Assembly: GCA_016793095.1 (NCBI GenBank)
Contig: JAEUJQ010000045.1
Coordinates: 124,001-188,000, forward strand
Source of the DNA: Myxococcaceae bacterium
Lineage (GTDB): Bacteria > Myxococcota > Myxococcia > Myxococcales > Myxococcaceae
Direction of reading: 5' to 3'
Length of the DNA: 64,000 nt
Both the position numbers and the translations under genes were made by a program. Below, piece after piece: positions 26,996 to 34,880 of this stretch (position 1 is the first letter of the stretch; every line of letters starts with the position of its first letter). Under the pieces are notes generated by a model that saw nothing but the letters and a program-made list of their open reading frames with translations, searched no databases and was not told the DNA's origin.

Positions 26996-28312
26996 ATGGC
27001 CGAGAACCTGCAGATCACCAAGGCGTCGACCGGCGACAGTGAGCTGCTCGACTCCTACGGCCGCGAGCACAGCGAGAAGCTGCAGTCGATGGCGCGCCAG
27101 CTCGTCTCGGCGCTCTACATGCTGATCCGCTCGGTCAAGATGTACGACCCGGACAACGCGGTCTTCGACAAGCCGCTCTCTCAGCTGCAGGACACCATCA
27201 ACGTCATCATCCGCAAGGAGGGCAAGCTCGAGCTCATGGGCGTGAAGCAGTCGTTCTACCTGAACGGCATGCTCGTGAAGGTCGACATGGCCTCGTTGGA
27301 CAACGTGAAGTTCCTGCTCGAAGAGATGCGCGGCAAGGACGTGGGCGGCTTCACCATGCTGCGCACGACCTCGGTCGCCGAGCTCAAGAACTTCATCTGG
27401 ATCTTCTCGAAGGAACAGGCCGACATGGCCAACGAGGACGGCACGAGCAGCAAGAAGCTCGTGTCGATGAAGCTCGCGAAGTGGTCGAAGCTGAAGGACA
27501 AGCTCGAGAACGAGAAGGACGAGAGCGAAGCCAAGCTCGACCGCAAGAAGTACGCGCTCACCTGCTACGGGCGCGCGATCTTCTTCACGCGCAAGTACAT
27601 GGAGTCGCTGCGCAACAACAACCCGCTCAACACGTCGAAGTCGCTGCGCATCCTCCAGGACTTCGTCGACATCTCGATGGATCACCGCACGCACTTCCTG
27701 GGGCTCACCACCACGAGGACCGACAGCGAGTACCTCGCGTACCACCAGGTGAACACGTGCCTGATGGCGATCGTGTTCGGCAACGAGCTGGGCCTGACCA
27801 AGCCACAGCTGCGCGACCTGGGCTACATCGCGCTCTTCCACGATGCCGGCATGGGGACGGTGCCCGACAACCTGCTCAACAAGCGGGGGGCCCTGACCCC
27901 AGACGAGAAGGCCATCATCGCGCGCGCGCCGCTCGTCTCGGTTCGAAACATCCTTCGCGAGAAGTCGATCAACCGCTCGACGCTGCTCCGCCTCGTCACC
28001 ACCTTCGAGCACAAGGTCGAGTTCGGCACCGCGGTGCGAGACGGCCAGGGCAACATTCAGATGATCATCCCCAAGGCCAACCTCGGCCTGTACGCGAAGA
28101 TCATCTCGATCTGCGCGACCTACGACGCGCTCACGTCGAAGCGCGCGTTCCGCGACGCGTACGGCCCTGAGGTCGCGCTGATGCTGATGTGGACCGAGAT
28201 GCGCAACAAGTTCGACCCCGATCTGCTGCGCATCTACATGCGGGTGATGGCGATCCAGCCGATCAAGGTCCTCACGAAGCGGCAGCAGTCGCTCTCGATC
28301 GGCTTGATCTGA
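26996..28312 (+). CDS. Degenerate HD-GYP domain protein
   Basis: 438 residues. The N-terminal part resembles that of the HEAT protein just upstream. The C-terminal part (about 245-425) follows the HD-GYP plan: LFHDAGMGTVPDNLLNKRGALTPDEK corresponds to LHDIGK..VPD.IL.K.G.L, and ISICATYDALTSKRAFRDAY to the late DALTSxRxYR segment. However, the HHExxDGxGYP block is replaced by TTFEHKVEFGTAV, and the His of the HP step is missing (IIARAPLVS). Cyclic-di-GMP hydrolysis is therefore unlikely, and a sensory or scaffold role is more plausible. It ends 12 bp from the convergent rluD-type gene. Confidence 0.88.
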   Translation: MAENLQITKASTGDSELLDSYGREHSEKLQSMARQLVSALYMLIRSVKMYDPDNAVFDKPLSQLQDTINVIIRKEGKLELMGVKQSFYLNGMLVKVDMASLDNVKFLLEEMRGKDVGGFTMLRTTSVAELKNFIWIFSKEQADMANEDGTSSKKLVSMKLAKWSKLKDKLENEKDESEAKLDRKKYALTCYGRAIFFTRKYMESLRNNNPLNTSKSLRILQDFVDISMDHRTHFLGLTTTRTDSEYLAYHQVNTCLMAIVFGNELGLTKPQLRDLGYIALFHDAGMGTVPDNLLNKRGALTPDEKAIIARAPLVSVRNILREKSINRSTLLRLVTTFEHKVEFGTAVRDGQGNIQMIIPKANLGLYAKIISICATYDALTSKRAFRDAYGPEVALMLMWTEMRNKFDPDLLRIYMRVMAIQPIKVLTKRQQSLSIGLI

Positions 28313-28324
28313 GGTCGAGCGCGG

Positions 28325-29248
28325 TCAGCGACGAGGTCGGCGCAGCGCGGCCAGCGCCTCCTCGAGATCGTCGGGCAGCGGCGACGTCACCGAGACCCTC
28401 TTCTTCTTCGACGGGTGAGGGAACGAGAGCTGGTGGGCGTGCAGCGCGAGCCGTGGCGCTGCGGTGAGCTTCGACGAGGTTCTGGAGCCGTACAGCACGT
28501 CGGCGAGCAGCGGGAACCCAGCCTCGGAGAAGTGAACGCGGATCTGGTGGGTCCGCCCCGTCTCGAGCCGCACCTCGACGAGCGCCGCGTCTGCGAGGCG
28601 TTCGATCACCCGGTAGTGCGTCACCGCGCGCCGGCCCCGGCTGATCCGCGTGGTGAAGCGCTGGCGGTGGACGGGGTGACGGCCGTGCAGGGTGTCGAAG
28701 GTGCCCGCATCGGGCGGACGACCGGCCACGATCGCGAGGTAGATCTTCTCGACGGTGCGGCTGGCGAAGGCTTCCTGGAGCGTGACGAGGGCGCGCTCGT
28801 GCTTCGCGATCACCATCACGCCCGAGGTGTCCTTGTCGAGACGGTGCACGATGCCGGGCCGCAGCTCTCCGCCAACCCCGCCGAGATCTTCGACGTGATG
28901 GAGCAGCGCGTTCACGAGCGTGCCGGTCTGGTGGCCGGCGCCAGGGTGCACGACCATGCCTGCGGACTTGTCCACCACGAGCACGTCGCGGTCTTCGAAG
29001 AGCACCGTGAGCGGCAGCGCCTCGGCGGCAGGCGTCGCGGCGACGGGCTGGGGGATCTCGAGCACGATCTGCTCCGTGCCGAGGACGCGGTGCGATGACC
29101 GAACGGGTTTGCCGGCGACCGAGACGTGGCCATCGTCGATCAGCGCCTGAATGCGAGACCGGCTGAGCTCGGGCAGTCGGCGCGCAAGGAAGCGATCGTA
29201 GCGCTCACCGCGGTCAGCCTCGGTCGCCTCGATCAGCGTCCGCGTCAC
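28325..29248 (-). CDS. rluD: RluD-family 23S rRNA pseudouridine synthase
   Basis: 307 residues. An S4 RNA-binding domain (about 15-65, LSRSRIQALIDDGHVSVAGK) precedes the RluA/RluD catalytic domain, with VVDKSAGMVVHPG and the catalytic Asp near 138 in GIVHRLDKDTSGVMVIAK. The later ETGRTHQIRVHF and LHAHQLSF motifs are intact. The S4 domain and length fit RluD (23S rRNA 1911/1915/1917) best, but RluC-like specificity cannot be excluded. It overlaps the small upstream gene by 4 bp (ATGA). Confidence 0.94.
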   Translation of the reverse strand: MTRTLIEATEADRGERYDRFLARRLPELSRSRIQALIDDGHVSVAGKPVRSSHRVLGTEQIVLEIPQPVAATPAAEALPLTVLFEDRDVLVVDKSAGMVVHPGAGHQTGTLVNALLHHVEDLGGVGGELRPGIVHRLDKDTSGVMVIAKHERALVTLQEAFASRTVEKIYLAIVAGRPPDAGTFDTLHGRHPVHRQRFTTRISRGRRAVTHYRVIERLADAALVEVRLETGRTHQIRVHFSEAGFPLLADVLYGSRTSSKLTAAPRLALHAHQLSFPHPSKKKRVSVTSPLPDDLEEALAALRRPRR

Positions 29249-29508
29249 CAGATCTTCGACTTCACGTGCCCCTTGGGCTTGATGACGACGTCGACGATCG
29301 CCCGGTCGAAGAAGTTCGTGCGCGTGAAGATCTCGGAGCTGACACGGGTCTTGAACAGCTCCCGCCCCTCTTCGATCTCGTCCTTCAGAACGTCGAACAG
29401 CGTGTCCTGCTCGATGCCCTGGACGATCTTCGCCTCGTTGTAGAGGGAGATGTCCGAGGCGATCGCCCGGGCCAGCCGCATCGCCTTCATCCGTTCTTCG
29501 TCAGTCAT
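29245..29508 (-). CDS. Small conserved helical protein coupled to rluD
   Basis: 87 residues from the ATG at 29508 (MTDEERMKAMRLARAIASDI). It is predicted helical and acidic in the middle (LKDEIEEGRELFKTRV), ending in a beta-rich, basic segment (IVDVVIKPKGHVKSKIW). It has no signal peptide or cysteine. Similar-looking small proteins occur in Deltaproteobacteria and relatives, but I know no assigned function. It overlaps the start of rluD by 4 bp and follows the J-like/HTH gene by 32 bp, so all are probably in one leftward transcript. Confidence 0.75.
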   Translation of the reverse strand: MTDEERMKAMRLARAIASDISLYNEAKIVQGIEQDTLFDVLKDEIEEGRELFKTRVSSEIFTRTNFFDRAIVDVVIKPKGHVKSKIW

Positions 29509-29540
29509 GGGCCGATCTTTCTGGCGGATTCCCGCCCGGG

Positions 29541-31646
29541 TCAACCTTTCGCCTTCGCCTGGTGTGCCTCGACGAAGGTCAAGTAGCTCTTCGACACGCG
29601 CAGACCGTCGAGTCCCAGCTCGCGCGCCACGCTCATCAGCATGCCGCGCAGGTACACCATCGCCGGGAGCTGGTCGTAGCGATCCCCCTCGAGGTTCTCG
29701 AGGTGCCGGACACCGATTCGGGTGCGCTCCGAGAGCTGGAGCAGCGACACCCCTCGCGCCATCCGCACCTGGCGCAGGAGATCGCCGTTGAACTCGACGC
29801 CCGCGGGAACCTCATAGGGTCGCGGCCGCTCGGGAGGGCGGTACTCCCGCGGGGTGAAGGGACGCGCAGGGACGATGGCTGACTCGCCGTCGAGCGCCTC
29901 GGACGGCCCATCCAGGGGCAGAGAGGGCCGCTCCCCGACCCGCGCCTTCTCGTCGATGGGCGAGTCCTCCCCGACGGGCGCCTTCTCTCCGACGGGCGCC
30001 TTCTCTCCGACGGGCGCCTTCTCTCCGACGGACGCCTTCTCTCCGACCGACGCCTTCTCTCCGACGGACGCCTTCTCTCCGACGGACGCCTTCTCTTCGG
30101 CGGACGCCTTCTCTTCGGCGGACGCCTTCTCCTCTTCGGCGGACGCCTTCTCTTCGGCGGACGCCTTCTCTTCGGCGGACGCCTTCTCTTCGGCGGACGC
30201 CTTCTCTTCGACGGACGCTTTCTCTTCGACCGACGCCTTCTCTTCGACCGACGCCTTCGCCTCGACCGACGCCTTCCCTTCGACCGACGCCTTCTCTTCG
30301 ACCGAGGCCTTCTCTTCGGCGGACGCCGTCTCTTCGGCGGACGCCTTCTCTTCGACCGACGCCTTCTCTTCGACCGACGCCTTCGCCTCGACCGACGCCT
30401 TCTCTTCGACCGACGCCTTCTCTTCGACCGACCCCTTCTCTTCGGCGGACGCCTTCTCTTCGACGGACGCCTTCTCTTCGACGGACGCCTTCTCTTCGGC
30501 GGACGCCTTCTTCTCCTCGACGGACGCCTTCTTCTCCTCGACGGACGCCTTCTCTTTGACGGGCGCCTTCGCCTCGACCGACGCCTTCTCTTCGGCGGAC
30601 GCCTTCTTCTCCTCGACGGACGCCTTCTCTTTGACGGGCGCCTTCGCCTCGACCGATGCCTTCTCTTCGACAGAGGCCTTCTCTTCGACAGACGCCTTCT
30701 CTTCGACAGACGCCTTCTCTTCGACAGACGCCTTCTCTTCGACAGACGCCTTCTCTTCGACAGACGCCTTCTCTTCGACCGACCCCTTCTCTCCGACGGG
30801 CGCGTTCTCCTCGACGGACCCCTTCGCCTCGACCGACCCCTTCTCTCCGACGAGCGCGTTCTCCTCGACGGACCCCTTCGTCTCGACCGACGCCTTCTCT
30901 TCGACAGACGCCTTCTCTTCGACCGACCCCTTCTCTCCGACGGGCGCGTTCTCCTCGACGGACCCCTTCGTCTCGACCGACGCCTTCTCTTCGACAGACG
31001 CCTTCTCTCCGACCGACGCCTTCTCTCCGACCGACGCCTTCTCTCCGACCGACGCCTTCTCTTCGATCGCCTCGATCGGCTTCCGCTCTGCTGGCCGCGC
31101 CTGTCTGACCGTGCCTGACTGATCCGCGACGATCATCGTCGCGTTCGCGGCGCGCGCATCAGGCGGTGCGGAGCCCTCCTCGGTTCGCAGGGGCTTCGCC
31201 TCGGCCGCAACGGACTCCGCACGCGAAGGTCGCGGCGCGCTGGTCTGGGCGACCGGGGAACCAGTGGTGACGGTGTAGCTGTAGACCGCAGCCGCAGGGG
31301 ACGCTGAAGCGGTCGTCACGAACGCCCACGAGCCTGCCCACGACGTCGGAGCCGCCGCCGGCGCGCTGTTGGGGGCTGGCGCCTTCCTGGGCAGCTCACG
31401 TGGCGGCAGCCCGATGGAGACGTCATACGAGGCGCGCCGCTGCTCATCGAGCAGCGTGTCCACGGCCTCCTTGAGTCGTGCCCGAAGCGCACGGGCCCGC
31501 GTCTCGTCGATCAACCCGTAGAGCGCGACCTGATCCTCGGCATACAGCCGCAAGAGCCGCTCGTAGGCCGAGCGGATGTCACCGTCGGAAGCGCCGACCG
31601 ACACCTCCAGCAGCTCATAGAAGGTCTGGGCCTGGAACGACTTCAC
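29541..31646 (-). CDS. J-like / ~60-fold hexapeptide repeat / RodZ-type HTH protein
   Basis: 701 residues in three parts. Residues about 8-78 resemble a J-domain (FYELLEVSVGASDGDIRSAYERL ... LLDEQRRASYD), but the HPD motif is replaced by AED, so DnaK stimulation is unlikely. After a Pro/Ala/Ser-rich linker, residues about 194-575 are roughly sixty copies of a six-residue repeat (EEKASV, with GEKASV, EAKAPV, EEKASA and some 7-mers), highly charged and likely disordered or helical. The C-terminus (about 615-690) is a RodZ/HTH_25 domain: LLRQVRMARGVSLLQLSERT, then LPAMVYLRGMLMSVARELGLDG. It overlaps the MinD-type gene upstream by 4 bp. It is not predicted to span the membrane. Confidence 0.88.
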   Translation of the reverse strand: MKSFQAQTFYELLEVSVGASDGDIRSAYERLLRLYAEDQVALYGLIDETRARALRARLKEAVDTLLDEQRRASYDVSIGLPPRELPRKAPAPNSAPAAAPTSWAGSWAFVTTASASPAAAVYSYTVTTGSPVAQTSAPRPSRAESVAAEAKPLRTEEGSAPPDARAANATMIVADQSGTVRQARPAERKPIEAIEEKASVGEKASVGEKASVGEKASVEEKASVETKGSVEENAPVGEKGSVEEKASVEEKASVETKGSVEENALVGEKGSVEAKGSVEENAPVGEKGSVEEKASVEEKASVEEKASVEEKASVEEKASVEEKASVEEKASVEAKAPVKEKASVEEKKASAEEKASVEAKAPVKEKASVEEKKASVEEKKASAEEKASVEEKASVEEKASAEEKGSVEEKASVEEKASVEAKASVEEKASVEEKASAEETASAEEKASVEEKASVEGKASVEAKASVEEKASVEEKASVEEKASAEEKASAEEKASAEEKASAEEEKASAEEKASAEEKASVGEKASVGEKASVGEKASVGEKAPVGEKAPVGEKAPVGEDSPIDEKARVGERPSLPLDGPSEALDGESAIVPARPFTPREYRPPERPRPYEVPAGVEFNGDLLRQVRMARGVSLLQLSERTRIGVRHLENLEGDRYDQLPAMVYLRGMLMSVARELGLDGLRVSKSYLTFVEAHQAKAKG
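29935..31075. repeat. 18-bp tandem repeat tract inside the J-like/HTH gene
   Basis: About sixty imperfect 18-bp units, seen on the + strand as variants of GACGCCTTCTCTTCGGCG, plus a few 21-bp units with an extra codon. Blocks of identical units (for example seven EEKASV-type copies in a row and three GEKAPV copies near the left end) show recent expansion. The frame is preserved throughout, so it is under coding constraint. Copy number is likely variable between strains and prone to assembly error. Confidence 0.95.
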
Positions 31647-32620
31647 CGCTCCAATGCAATCAGGTTTTCGGCCACTCGCAACAAGCCCGTGGCGGCCGGG
31701 CTCTGCGGGAACGCGCGCATGAGTGATTGCCGCGCCCGAACCGCTTGCCAGACGGCATCGTCGTGGGCGACCGCGCCGAGGTACCCCAGCTCGAGCCCGA
31801 AGAACTTCTTCCAGGCGCTCACTACCGTCGGGCCGATGTCGTGGTCACCGCGCGTGCGCGCCTGGTTGACCAGCACCCAGGGTGAGAAGCCTGCCAGGGC
31901 GTGCTCGAGCCTCGCCGCCGCCTCGACGTTCGTCTTGCGAAGCTCCACGACCACGTCCATCGGCGTCATGGCTGCGTGGCCGTCGCGGGGAGCGAGGGCG
32001 CGAGCGACCAGGGACGCAAAGTCGTCGTCCGGCGCGAGCGTCTGCAGGCGGCGAAAGAAGGCGGCCTTGATGAACCGGTACGCGTTCTCGATCGAGGTCG
32101 GCTCGGGCAACATCACCACCAGGCCCGTGTCCGCGATCAGGAAGAAGTCGAGCACGTTGAAGCTGGTCCCGGCGCCGAGGTCGAGCAGCACGTAGTCCAC
32201 GTCGAGCGTCTTCAGGTGCCGCAGGAGCTTCGCCTTCTGCGAGTGCTTCGGGTTCGCCGCGTCCAGATCGTCCATCGCGCCCGAGATCAGCTCGAGCCGA
32301 TCGATGCCCGTCGCCACCACGACGTCTTCGAGGCGCGCGGCGCGCTTCTCGACGAAGTCAGAGAGGGTCACCCGAGGCTGGGGCACGCCGAGGCAGGTGT
32401 GCAGGTTGGCCCCGCCGAGATCCGCGTCGACGAGCACGACCTTCGAGCCGCGCTCGGCCAGCGCGATCCCGAGGTTCGCTGACACCAGCGACTTGCCGAT
32501 GCCGCCCTTCCCGCCCCCGATCGCGACCACGCGTCGCGCACGGCCCCGCCGCGCGGCTGTTCGCTTGCCACCGGGGAACTCGATGATCGCGCCCTGATCG
32601 AGGGCTTCGCTCTCTGCCAT
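31643..32620 (-). CDS. MinD/FlhG-type P-loop ATPase
   Basis: 325 residues. The deviant Walker A GGKGGIGKS with the signature Lys, switch I DADLGGANLH and switch II LLDLGAGTS assign it to the MinD/ParA family; DADLGGANLHTCLG is typical of the FlhG (MotR/YlxH) branch. There is no flagellar gene nearby. It overlaps the J-like/HTH gene by 4 bp, so that protein is the likely partner whose position or assembly it controls. The C-terminal amphipathic helix typical of MinD is not obvious (ending LLRVAENLIALER could serve). Upstream is an HNH gene 10 bp away. Confidence 0.92.
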   Translation of the reverse strand: MAESEALDQGAIIEFPGGKRTAARRGRARRVVAIGGGKGGIGKSLVSANLGIALAERGSKVVLVDADLGGANLHTCLGVPQPRVTLSDFVEKRAARLEDVVVATGIDRLELISGAMDDLDAANPKHSQKAKLLRHLKTLDVDYVLLDLGAGTSFNVLDFFLIADTGLVVMLPEPTSIENAYRFIKAAFFRRLQTLAPDDDFASLVARALAPRDGHAAMTPMDVVVELRKTNVEAAARLEHALAGFSPWVLVNQARTRGDHDIGPTVVSAWKKFFGLELGYLGAVAHDDAVWQAVRARQSLMRAFPQSPAATGLLRVAENLIALER

Positions 32621-32630
32621 GGGCTCCGAC

Positions 32631-33230
32631 TCAGTCGTCCTTCAGCTCGACGTTCCAATACGACGCGTCGGCCACGTTGAGGAAGGGCAACCATTCACGG
32701 TACGTCTGGGGCTTCGCCGCGTTGCGGAAGAGGGGGGTCCACTTCGGGCGCACCGGCTCTCGCAGCAGCGAAATCCCGGCCTGCGCGGGCGTTCGGCCGC
32801 CCTTCCTCAGGTTGCACGTGATGCACGAGCAGACGACGTTCTCCCAGCAGGTACGCCCCCCCTGCGAGCGCGGCACGACGTGATCCAGGTTGAGGTCGGC
32901 GCGCCGGAGCTGTCGGCCGCAGTACTGGCAGGTGTCGTTGTCGCGCGCGTAGATGTTGATGCGGCTGAAGCGCACCCTCGTTCGCGGCAGCTTCTCGAAC
33001 GCCGTCAGCACCAGCACCCGCGGCACCCGGATCGTGCGGTTCACCGAGTGGATCCGATCGTGATCGGCCGCTGCGGCCAGCTGCTGCCAATCGGCGAAGT
33101 CGTACTGGCGGTACTGCTCATCGAGCGCCCGCGCGACGCCCTGGTACAAGAGCGAGATGGCGCGCTTCACGCTCGTCACGTGAATCGGCTGGAAGTTGCG
33201 GTTCAGGACGAGGACTGCGGTGTTCAGCAT
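32631..33230 (-). CDS. HNH endonuclease (paralogue 1, beside selA)
   Basis: 199 residues from the ATG at 33230. The N-terminal half, VLVLNRNFQPIHVTSVKRAISLL, is the fold typical of the 'VLNRxYQP' HNH family. The nuclease core has CQYCG, the HNH-type LNLDHVVPRSQGG, then TCWENVV and a second zinc pair CITC ahead of NLRKGGRTP. Intact metal and catalytic residues suggest an active nuclease of unknown target. It overlaps selA by 7 bp at its start, and a paralogue lies on the other side of selA. Such genes are common as single chromosomal copies with unknown role. Confidence 0.9.
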   Translation of the reverse strand: MLNTAVLVLNRNFQPIHVTSVKRAISLLYQGVARALDEQYRQYDFADWQQLAAAADHDRIHSVNRTIRVPRVLVLTAFEKLPRTRVRFSRINIYARDNDTCQYCGRQLRRADLNLDHVVPRSQGGRTCWENVVCSCITCNLRKGGRTPAQAGISLLREPVRPKWTPLFRNAAKPQTYREWLPFLNVADASYWNVELKDD

Positions 33231-34615
33231 GGGTCGCCTCGAATGACGTCGGCGACCCGGGTCGCGACGGCGTGGCAATCGGCCTCGGTGAGACAGCGGA
33301 CGTCGAACCACAGCTCGTCGTCGCAGATGCGCGCGACGACGGCGGGATCTCCAGCTCGCAGGGCGTCGTGCAGGGCGACCGCCGGGCCCTTCACGGCGAC
33401 GGCAAACGAAGGGGGCGAGGCCAACGGCATCGAGCCTCCGCCGACCCTCGAGGTCGTCGCGACCACCCGGCTCGTCACGTTGCCGGCGGCGAGCGCGCGA
33501 GCCAGGCGCTGGGCCCTCGCCTCGAGCTCGGGGAGCGGAGTGCTGAGCAGCGCCCGCGCGGGGATCTCGAAGTCAGCTCCGTCGCGGTAGTGCTCGAGCG
33601 TCGCCTCGAGGGCAGCGACGGTGAGCTTGTCGATGCGCAGCGCCCGGTTGAGCGGGTGCTTCGCGAGGAGCGCGATGAGAGCGCGGCGCCCCACGACGAT
33701 GCCGGCCTGCGGTCCGCCCAGCAGCTTGTCGCCCGAGAAGGCCACCACGTCGGCCCCGGCGTCGATGACCGAGCGCACCGTCGGCTCCGAGGTCAGCCCT
33801 TCGCCGTGCAGCGGCACGAGCGCTCCGCTGCCGAGATCCTCGAACAGCGGCACGCCCTTCGCCCGCCCCAGTGACGCCAGCTCGGCCGTCGTCGCCTCCT
33901 CGGTGAAGCCCACCACCGCGAAGTTCGAGCGGTGCACCTTGAGCAGGAGGCCGGTCTCTGGCGACAGCGCGGCCTCGTAGTCGGCCACGCGGGTGCGATT
34001 GGTCGTGCCCACCTCGACCAGCTGGCAGCCAGACTGGCGCATCACGTCGGGCACGCGGAACCCTCCGCCGATCTCCACCAGCTCGCCCCGCGAGACGATC
34101 ACGGCCCTGCCCTGCGCCAGGGCTCCCAGCGTCAGCAGCGTCGCAGCCGCGCAGTTGTTCACGACCAGCGCGTCCTCGGCGCCAGTCAGCGCGCACAGCA
34201 GCTCGACGACGTGCGCGTAGCGGCTGCCGCGCTCGCCCTCGTCGAGATCGAGCTCGAGGTTGCAGTAGCCCCGCGCGATGGAGGCGATGCGCTCGACGGC
34301 CCGAGACGACAACGGCGCCCGTCCCAGGTTCGTGTGGAGCACCACCCCGGTCGCGTTGAGCACCGGGCGCAGGTGGGGGCGGGTCAGCACCTCGATCTGC
34401 CGTGACACCAGCACCGGATCGAAGGCGAGCTCGGCGCCCGCCAGGATCTGCTCCCTCACCGCGCCCACGGCCCGGCGGCACGCCTCGACCAGCAGCGGGC
34501 GCGCGACAGTCCTCCCCAGCGCAGCGATCTGTTCGTGCACCAGCAGCTCGTCGATCGAGGGCAGCGCCCGGAGTAACGCCTGCCGACGGCCGGTCTCGGT
34601 GGGAGTCGCACCCAT
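33224..34615 (-). CDS. selA: L-seryl-tRNA(Sec) selenium transferase
   Basis: 463 residues, the usual SelA length. It converts Ser-tRNA(Sec) to Sec-tRNA(Sec) with selenophosphate and PLP. Diagnostic motifs are LNATGVVLHTNLGRAPLS, GYCNLELDLDEGERGSRY, ALVVNNCAAATLL and the PLP-binding Lys near 292 in FSGDKLLGGPQAGIVVG. The ATG at 34615 is chosen because the SelA N-terminus begins there (ALLRALPSIDELL follows shortly). No selB, selD or tRNA(Sec) gene is seen in the window. A TACGAT box lies 12 bp upstream, and a strong hairpin lies about 50 bp upstream. Confidence 0.96.
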   Translation of the reverse strand: MGATPTETGRRQALLRALPSIDELLVHEQIAALGRTVARPLLVEACRRAVGAVREQILAGAELAFDPVLVSRQIEVLTRPHLRPVLNATGVVLHTNLGRAPLSSRAVERIASIARGYCNLELDLDEGERGSRYAHVVELLCALTGAEDALVVNNCAAATLLTLGALAQGRAVIVSRGELVEIGGGFRVPDVMRQSGCQLVEVGTTNRTRVADYEAALSPETGLLLKVHRSNFAVVGFTEEATTAELASLGRAKGVPLFEDLGSGALVPLHGEGLTSEPTVRSVIDAGADVVAFSGDKLLGGPQAGIVVGRRALIALLAKHPLNRALRIDKLTVAALEATLEHYRDGADFEIPARALLSTPLPELEARAQRLARALAAGNVTSRVVATTSRVGGGSMPLASPPSFAVAVKGPAVALHDALRAGDPAVVARICDDELWFDVRCLTEADCHAVATRVADVIRGDPC

Positions 34616-34627
34616 GTCGGTGCCACC

Positions 34628-34633
34628 ATCGTA
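34628..34633 (-). promoter_or_regulatory. Possible -10 box for selA
   Basis: On the minus strand the hexamer TACGAT ends 12 bp before the ATG at 34615. The leader between them (GGTGGCACCGAC) includes a short GGTGG. No clear -35. Confidence 0.35.
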
Positions 34634-34664
34634 CCCTGAAACAGCTCCAGCGCCGATCGAACGG

Positions 34665-34692
34665 CCCCTCTGGAAGGTGACTCCCAGAGGGG
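34665..34692. other. Strong hairpin upstream of selA
   Basis: CCCCTCTGG (34665-34673) and CCAGAGGGG (34684-34692) form a 9-bp perfect stem with a 10-nt loop. It lies just upstream of the possible selA -10 box, so it could be an operator, or the 3' end of the transcript from the HNH gene at 34881. No U-tract. It does not fit a tRNA(Sec) fold. Confidence 0.55.
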
Positions 34693-34785
34693 ACCAGCTC
34701 GATCGACGCGGAACCCACGAGAACCGGCGTCTACGCCGTCTGACGGGGGCGCCAGGGCCCTGTGAAGCGTGGACCAGCACCCAGC

Positions 34786-34801
34786 GGCTCCTCGCGGAGC
34801 C
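34786..34801. terminator. Hairpin downstream of HNH paralogue 2
   Basis: GGCTCC, loop TCGC, GGAGCC: a 6-bp perfect stem with a tetraloop, 80 bp after the stop of the HNH gene ending at 34881. No U-tract on the leftward transcript, so terminator function is only possible. A 10-bp palindrome CAGGGCCCTG lies at 34753-34762 in the same 265-bp gap. Confidence 0.3.
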
Positions 34802-34880
34802 TCTCTGTCTACCCGTTCAGGCGGTGCAGTCGGCCCGCACCGGCCCTCATGTCGTCAGCACTTGAACCACGGAGCCCGGC

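Noticed and set aside
29854-31122. A 422-codon + strand frame of SSTDAF-type repeats
   Set aside because: It is the antisense reading of the EEKASV repeat tract. The minus strand has flanking J-like and HTH domains in the same frame, so that strand is coding.
31643-32620. The MinD-type gene as flagellar flhG
   Set aside because: The sequence is FlhG-like, but there is no flhF or other flagellar gene in the window, and the partner by overlap is the repeat protein. I therefore did not give the symbol.
34616-34880. A tRNA(Sec) gene next to selA
   Set aside because: A CTTCACA stretch on the minus strand looks like an anticodon loop with UCA, but the flanking bases do not pair and no TTCGA T-arm or long acceptor stem fits around it.
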